Positions 21,995-24,430 of a stretch of DNA of 24,430 bases are shown piece after piece. A model generated the notes under the pieces. That model saw only the letters and a list, made by a program, of their open reading frames with translations. It searched no databases and was not told the origin of the DNA. A program made the position numbers and the translations under genes. Every line of letters begins with the position of its first letter. Position 1 is the first letter of the stretch. Where the stretch lies: NCBI GenBank assembly GCA_002494725.1, contig DACG01000009.1, positions 1 through 24,430 of the forward strand, read 5' to 3'. The stretch is from Geoglobus sp. UBA235. Lineage in GTDB: Archaea; Halobacteriota; Archaeoglobi; Archaeoglobales; Archaeoglobaceae.

Positions 21995-23015
21995 CTCCCA
22001 TCAACAGTTTTACCATTCCTGCATTTCCAACAACCATCACATCCCCAACGGGATTTGCGGTTCTGAAGGACGACATGGATGAATTCGGACCTGTTGCTAC
22101 GAAGTCCCTGACATCAACAACCTCATCAATGAATGCCCCATGCCCTCCCTGCTGAAAAACATCTTCATTGGTGAGCTCACCCCTTGTAAATTTCTCCACA
22201 AGCTCCTCTAAATTCATTTTTCTTAAAATGGATGTGTGATGCTCCATCATTGAATATATTCTTCCATCCCTGTCAACAACTGCAAATATTGTGTGTCCAT
22301 TTCCAAAATTTGCCACAAAAGCCGGAAATTCTTTAACATCCATTATCGCTCCTGCCACAGCAGGAAAGACCGTGTCGATAACATGAAGATCCAAAGAAAC
22401 TCCATGCTGTCTCTCAAAATCACCTATGCTTTCAGCAACAGCCCTCATTCTGTTGTAAAATTCAGGAATGTTCTTTCTGCTGTACAGAAAGCTGTCGAGA
22501 TATGGTCTTTTCCTCAGAATTTTCTCAAAAACCCTGAACCTGAACTTTCTGTTGCTCTCATCTGGCGAGAAACCGTGATCCTGAACAGCGATGATAACGT
22601 GCTCTGGGATCTCAATGCCAAACATCGATAGAAAAGAAGAGTAGAGATTCAGATCAACATCCCCCATTCTGATCTCGACTAAACTGGTATCGTCAGGTCT
22701 CATTCTCACAACCTCAACACCATCCTTTCTCACTTCATCAAGGCTGTCATTGATTGTCAGAGCCGGTTTTTCAAAAGCATAAACCCTTACCTTCCTGGCA
22801 GCCTCCTTTATTGCTCTGCTGCACGGCCCCCCTCCCATTGTGTATCCAGTTAAAAGTATGTTTTTCCCGCTCTCACTGGCTTTTCTTACCTTTTCTGCCA
22901 CAATTCTGGTTGGAGATGGAAGAATTGCCTTTGGGCAGTTTCTGATGTTCTCGTTATTCCTGAAAAGCAGGAAGTCTTGAGTTCCTGTGCCAACATCAAG
23001 GGTGAAGATGTCCAT
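21966..23015 (-). CDS. DUF1786 protein, ASKHA-like fold
   Basis: A 349-residue cytosolic protein that matches my knowledge of DUF1786, a family once labelled putative pyruvate formate-lyase activating enzyme although it has no radical SAM motif. Two actin-like phosphate loops are visible: LDVGTGTQDFLLF at the N-terminus and VANFGNGHTIFAVVDRDGRI near residue 240. Other conserved-looking stretches are TGYTMGGGPCSRAIKEAARK and QGGHGAFIDEVVDVRDF. Likely binds ATP; the phosphorylated or activated substrate is unknown. First gene of an overlapping pair with the nuclease; leaderless start from a TATA box about 26 bp upstream. Confidence 0.75.
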   Translation of the reverse strand: MDIFTLDVGTGTQDFLLFRNNENIRNCPKAILPSPTRIVAEKVRKASESGKNILLTGYTMGGGPCSRAIKEAARKVRVYAFEKPALTINDSLDEVRKDGVEVVRMRPDDTSLVEIRMGDVDLNLYSSFLSMFGIEIPEHVIIAVQDHGFSPDESNRKFRFRVFEKILRKRPYLDSFLYSRKNIPEFYNRMRAVAESIGDFERQHGVSLDLHVIDTVFPAVAGAIMDVKEFPAFVANFGNGHTIFAVVDRDGRIYSMMEHHTSILRKMNLEELVEKFTRGELTNEDVFQQGGHGAFIDEVVDVRDFVATGPNSSMSSFRTANPVGDVMVVGNAGMVKLLMGDEFFKLAGV

Positions 23016-23035
23016 GAGAAAATGATCTTATGGCT

Positions 23036-23046
23036 GTTAAAAAATG
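23036..23046 (-). promoter_or_regulatory. TATA box for the DUF1786-nuclease operon
   Basis: The minus strand reads CATTTTTTAAC about 26 bp before the ATG at 23015. It lies right after the radical SAM gene stop, so the T tract may also terminate that gene. Confidence 0.45.
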
Positions 23047-23053
23047 TAACACC

Positions 23054-24061
23054 TCAGCAAATGACAAAGTCAGCAAGCCTTTTCTGAGACCTCAAAAATG
23101 CTGACTCTCTTTTTACCGACATTCCAAGCTTTTTGATCTCAGCCAGACTGTATCCCTTTTTCAGAAGCTCCGCCTTTTTCATCCCTATTCCGGGAATTTC
23201 AATGGTCTCAAGCTCCCCACCAGCTTCAATTTTTCTCAGTGCAAGAAGAATTTTCGGATCCTCCTCTGGAAGAAATCCGGATTTCATTATCTCTGAAAGA
23301 GTTTTTGCAGAAAATCCGTAGACCCTTACAAGGGCATCTGCTCTGTAAAGTCTTATCAGCCTTCTTCTTTTTTCAGGTTCCATCTTCTCGAGAGGTGTGT
23401 TTTTAACAGGCCTGAAAGCAGAGTAATACACCCTTTTCACACCCATGGAATACAGCCTTTCCGCAACGCTCACCATATCTCTGTCGCTCTCTCCCAGCCC
23501 CGCAATTATCTGGGTCGTAAAACTTTTCCCGTATTTCTTGGATGCTTTCAGTGCCAGTCTCAGTGTTCTTGAAAAATCTGTCCTCGACTTTGCTGTGCAG
23601 ATCTCATTCAGAATCGAGTATGATGGTGATTCGATGTTGAGGCTGATGCGGTCTGCAAGCTCAGCAGCCCTTTTAATCTGATCTCTGCTGCATCCTGGAA
23701 TGATCTTGAGATGCAGATATCCTATGAATTCATTTCTAATCCTCTCTCCAGCCTCAATAATCTCATCCATCGATCTTTCAGGATCAGAGATTGAATTTGA
23801 TAAAAATGCACCGTTAACGAGTCCTCTCTCGTTCATGTACTGAAAAAGCCTTGAAATTTCCTCAGGGCTTGATTTATAGCCCCTGTTCCATGCGTTGTGG
23901 CAGTAGAGGCAGTCATATGAACATGAGGAGCTTATTAATGTTTTGAGGAGCCTGAGCTTCCCAGATCTGTAAACATGCCGGAATGGATCAAATACGCATT
24001 TTTCATGGCATACATCATACGCTGAAAGACTCACAAGCCTGAAGAGTTTTGAGAGTTCCAC
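23054..24061 (-). CDS. Putative DNA modification/repair radical SAM protein
   Basis: A 335-residue radical SAM enzyme. The cluster motif is CSYDCLYC (C47, C51, C54; C-x3-C-x2-C). Two more Cys lie at the N-terminus (DVCHEKC, 18 and 22). The C-terminal third has a helix-hairpin-helix (ETIEIPGIGMKKAELLKKGY), a DNA-binding element. This combination fits the subfamily usually found with a uracil-DNA-glycosylase-fold protein (the rSAM_link_UDG type). The partner gene is not in the window. Start taken as GTG at 24061, about 22 bp from a TATA box and without ribosome-binding site. Lies directly downstream of 23S rRNA. Confidence 0.82.
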   Translation of the reverse strand: MELSKLFRLVSLSAYDVCHEKCVFDPFRHVYRSGKLRLLKTLISSSCSYDCLYCHNAWNRGYKSSPEEISRLFQYMNERGLVNGAFLSNSISDPERSMDEIIEAGERIRNEFIGYLHLKIIPGCSRDQIKRAAELADRISLNIESPSYSILNEICTAKSRTDFSRTLRLALKASKKYGKSFTTQIIAGLGESDRDMVSVAERLYSMGVKRVYYSAFRPVKNTPLEKMEPEKRRRLIRLYRADALVRVYGFSAKTLSEIMKSGFLPEEDPKILLALRKIEAGGELETIEIPGIGMKKAELLKKGYSLAEIKKLGMSVKRESAFLRSQKRLADFVIC

Positions 24062-24076
24062 AAACCAAAGACAGTC

Positions 24077-24088
24077 AAAAAATAATTG
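24077..24088 (-). promoter_or_regulatory. TATA box / T tract between 23S rRNA and the radical SAM gene
   Basis: The minus strand reads TTCAATTATTTTTTGAC. As a TATA box it would place initiation at the GTG of the radical SAM gene; as a T tract it could terminate the rRNA transcript. Both uses are possible. Confidence 0.4.
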
Positions 24089-24097
24089 AATTTTTTG

Positions 24098-24157
24098 CGT
24101 GCCGTGTAAGTGACAGTCCCCAGTCAGTGCCTGAGACCGGCAAGGCAGTCCGGCACG
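24098..24157 (-). repeat. Inverted repeat at the 23S 3' end (possible processing stem)
   Basis: CGTGCCG (24098-24104) pairs with CGGCACG (24151-24157) around a 46-nt interval. The left arm lies past the mature 3' end, the right arm inside the 23S tail. It may be a fold of the precursor used in 3' end processing, or part of the terminal helices. The full archaeal processing stem cannot be tested because the 23S 5' end is outside the window. Confidence 0.35.
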
Positions 24158-24430
24158 GGCTTTAGTGACCGCGGGCTGAACGGCTCGCCGAAGCTCGCCG
24201 CTTACACCCCGGCCCTATCAAACGGGTCTTCTACCCGCGCCCTTATGGGCGGCTCTTTTCGGGGGCGGTTTCAGGCTTAGATGCTTTCAGCCTTTAACCG
24301 CATGGCGCGTAGCTGCCCGGCAGTGCCCTGCCGGACAACCGGTCGACCAGAGGCGCCGGAGGCTCGTTGCTCTCGTACTAGAAGCTTCTTACCCTCAGCC
24401 GCCCGGACACCCCCGTTAGGTAGCAAGCCG
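24135..24430 (-). rRNA. 23S ribosomal RNA, 3' end (partial)
   Basis: The minus strand carries the sarcin-ricin loop sequence CTAGTACGAGAG (near 24380) and the conserved domain VI tail: GGCACTGCCGGGCAGCTA, TGAAAGCATCTAAGCCTGAA, TTGATAGGGCCGGGGTGTAA. The gene runs off the right edge, so only about 300 of roughly 2900-3000 nt are present. The 3' boundary is estimated by alignment from memory to E. coli 23S and may be off by some 30 nt. No 5S rRNA follows; the radical SAM gene does. GC content rises sharply, as usual for hyperthermophile rRNA. Confidence 0.97.

Noticed and set aside
24062..24134. Possible 5S rRNA or tRNA behind the 23S rRNA
   Set aside because: No 5S core sequence or T-arm consensus; the next gene starts within about 75 nt.

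Overview
The window looks like a chromosomal segment of a hyperthermophilic euryarchaeon of the order Archaeoglobales. The evidence is a group II chaperonin, topoisomerase VI, an archaeal Sm protein, archaeal RNase P RNA, a C/D box sRNA, the preQ0/archaeosine genes, a PGF-CTERM surface anchor, AMP-forming acyl-CoA ligase, CcmA/CcmB and a multiheme cytochrome c. The moderate GC content, the octaheme cytochrome and the cytochrome maturation genes would fit a Ferroglobus/Geoglobus-like organism better than A. fulgidus, but the genus is an inference.

Layout. 1-809: 5' part of a thermosome gene, cut by the left edge. 880-1850: decayed sequence holding a frameshifted phage head-morphogenesis (MuF-type) fragment. 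2132-3787: acyl-CoA ligase. 3784-4380: a VapBC toxin-antitoxin pair with a lesion in each gene. 4516-6240: tightly overlapping queC-queE-queD. 6257-9265 (minus): amtB-glnK followed by a secreted, surface-anchored octaheme HAO-like cytochrome. 9266-9604: the amtB promoter region and a C/D box sRNA whose D' guide fits the universally conserved 16S decoding site. 9605-11423: a small membrane protein, a nicotinamidase, a lipoprotein and a coiled-coil protein. 11521-12397 (minus): Sm protein, winged-helix/Cys-cluster protein and RNase P RNA. 12507-13454: sugar-nucleotide epimerase. 13404-16031 (minus): ferredoxin, FAD oxidoreductase, ccmA, ccmB. 16032-16447: mostly non-coding. 16448-19528 (minus): a stand-alone RAM-domain protein, top6B and top6A. 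19668-21542 (minus): GT-C membrane glycosyltransferase. 21590-23015 (minus): DUF1786 ASKHA-like protein and a PD-(D/E)xK nuclease. 23054-24061 (minus): DNA-repair-type radical SAM protein. About 24135-24430 (minus): 3' end of 23S rRNA, running off the right edge.

How the parts fit. The Amt transporter, its PII protein and the octaheme cytochrome suggest a nitrogen-oxide/ammonium module at the cell surface. CcmA/CcmB, 4 kb away, could serve heme attachment for that cytochrome. RNase P RNA, the Sm protein and the C/D sRNA give the window an RNA-processing theme. Many transcription units have a TATA-like box about 25 bp from the start codon, indicating leaderless mRNAs; genes inside operons, and some first genes, carry Shine-Dalgarno sites.

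The most interesting items are the C/D sRNA with a predicted 16S C1402 target, the cytochrome/Amt/GlnK cluster, the doubly damaged vapBC pair, the virus relic, and a 52-codon ORF with a very strong ribosome-binding site that seems truncated against top6A.
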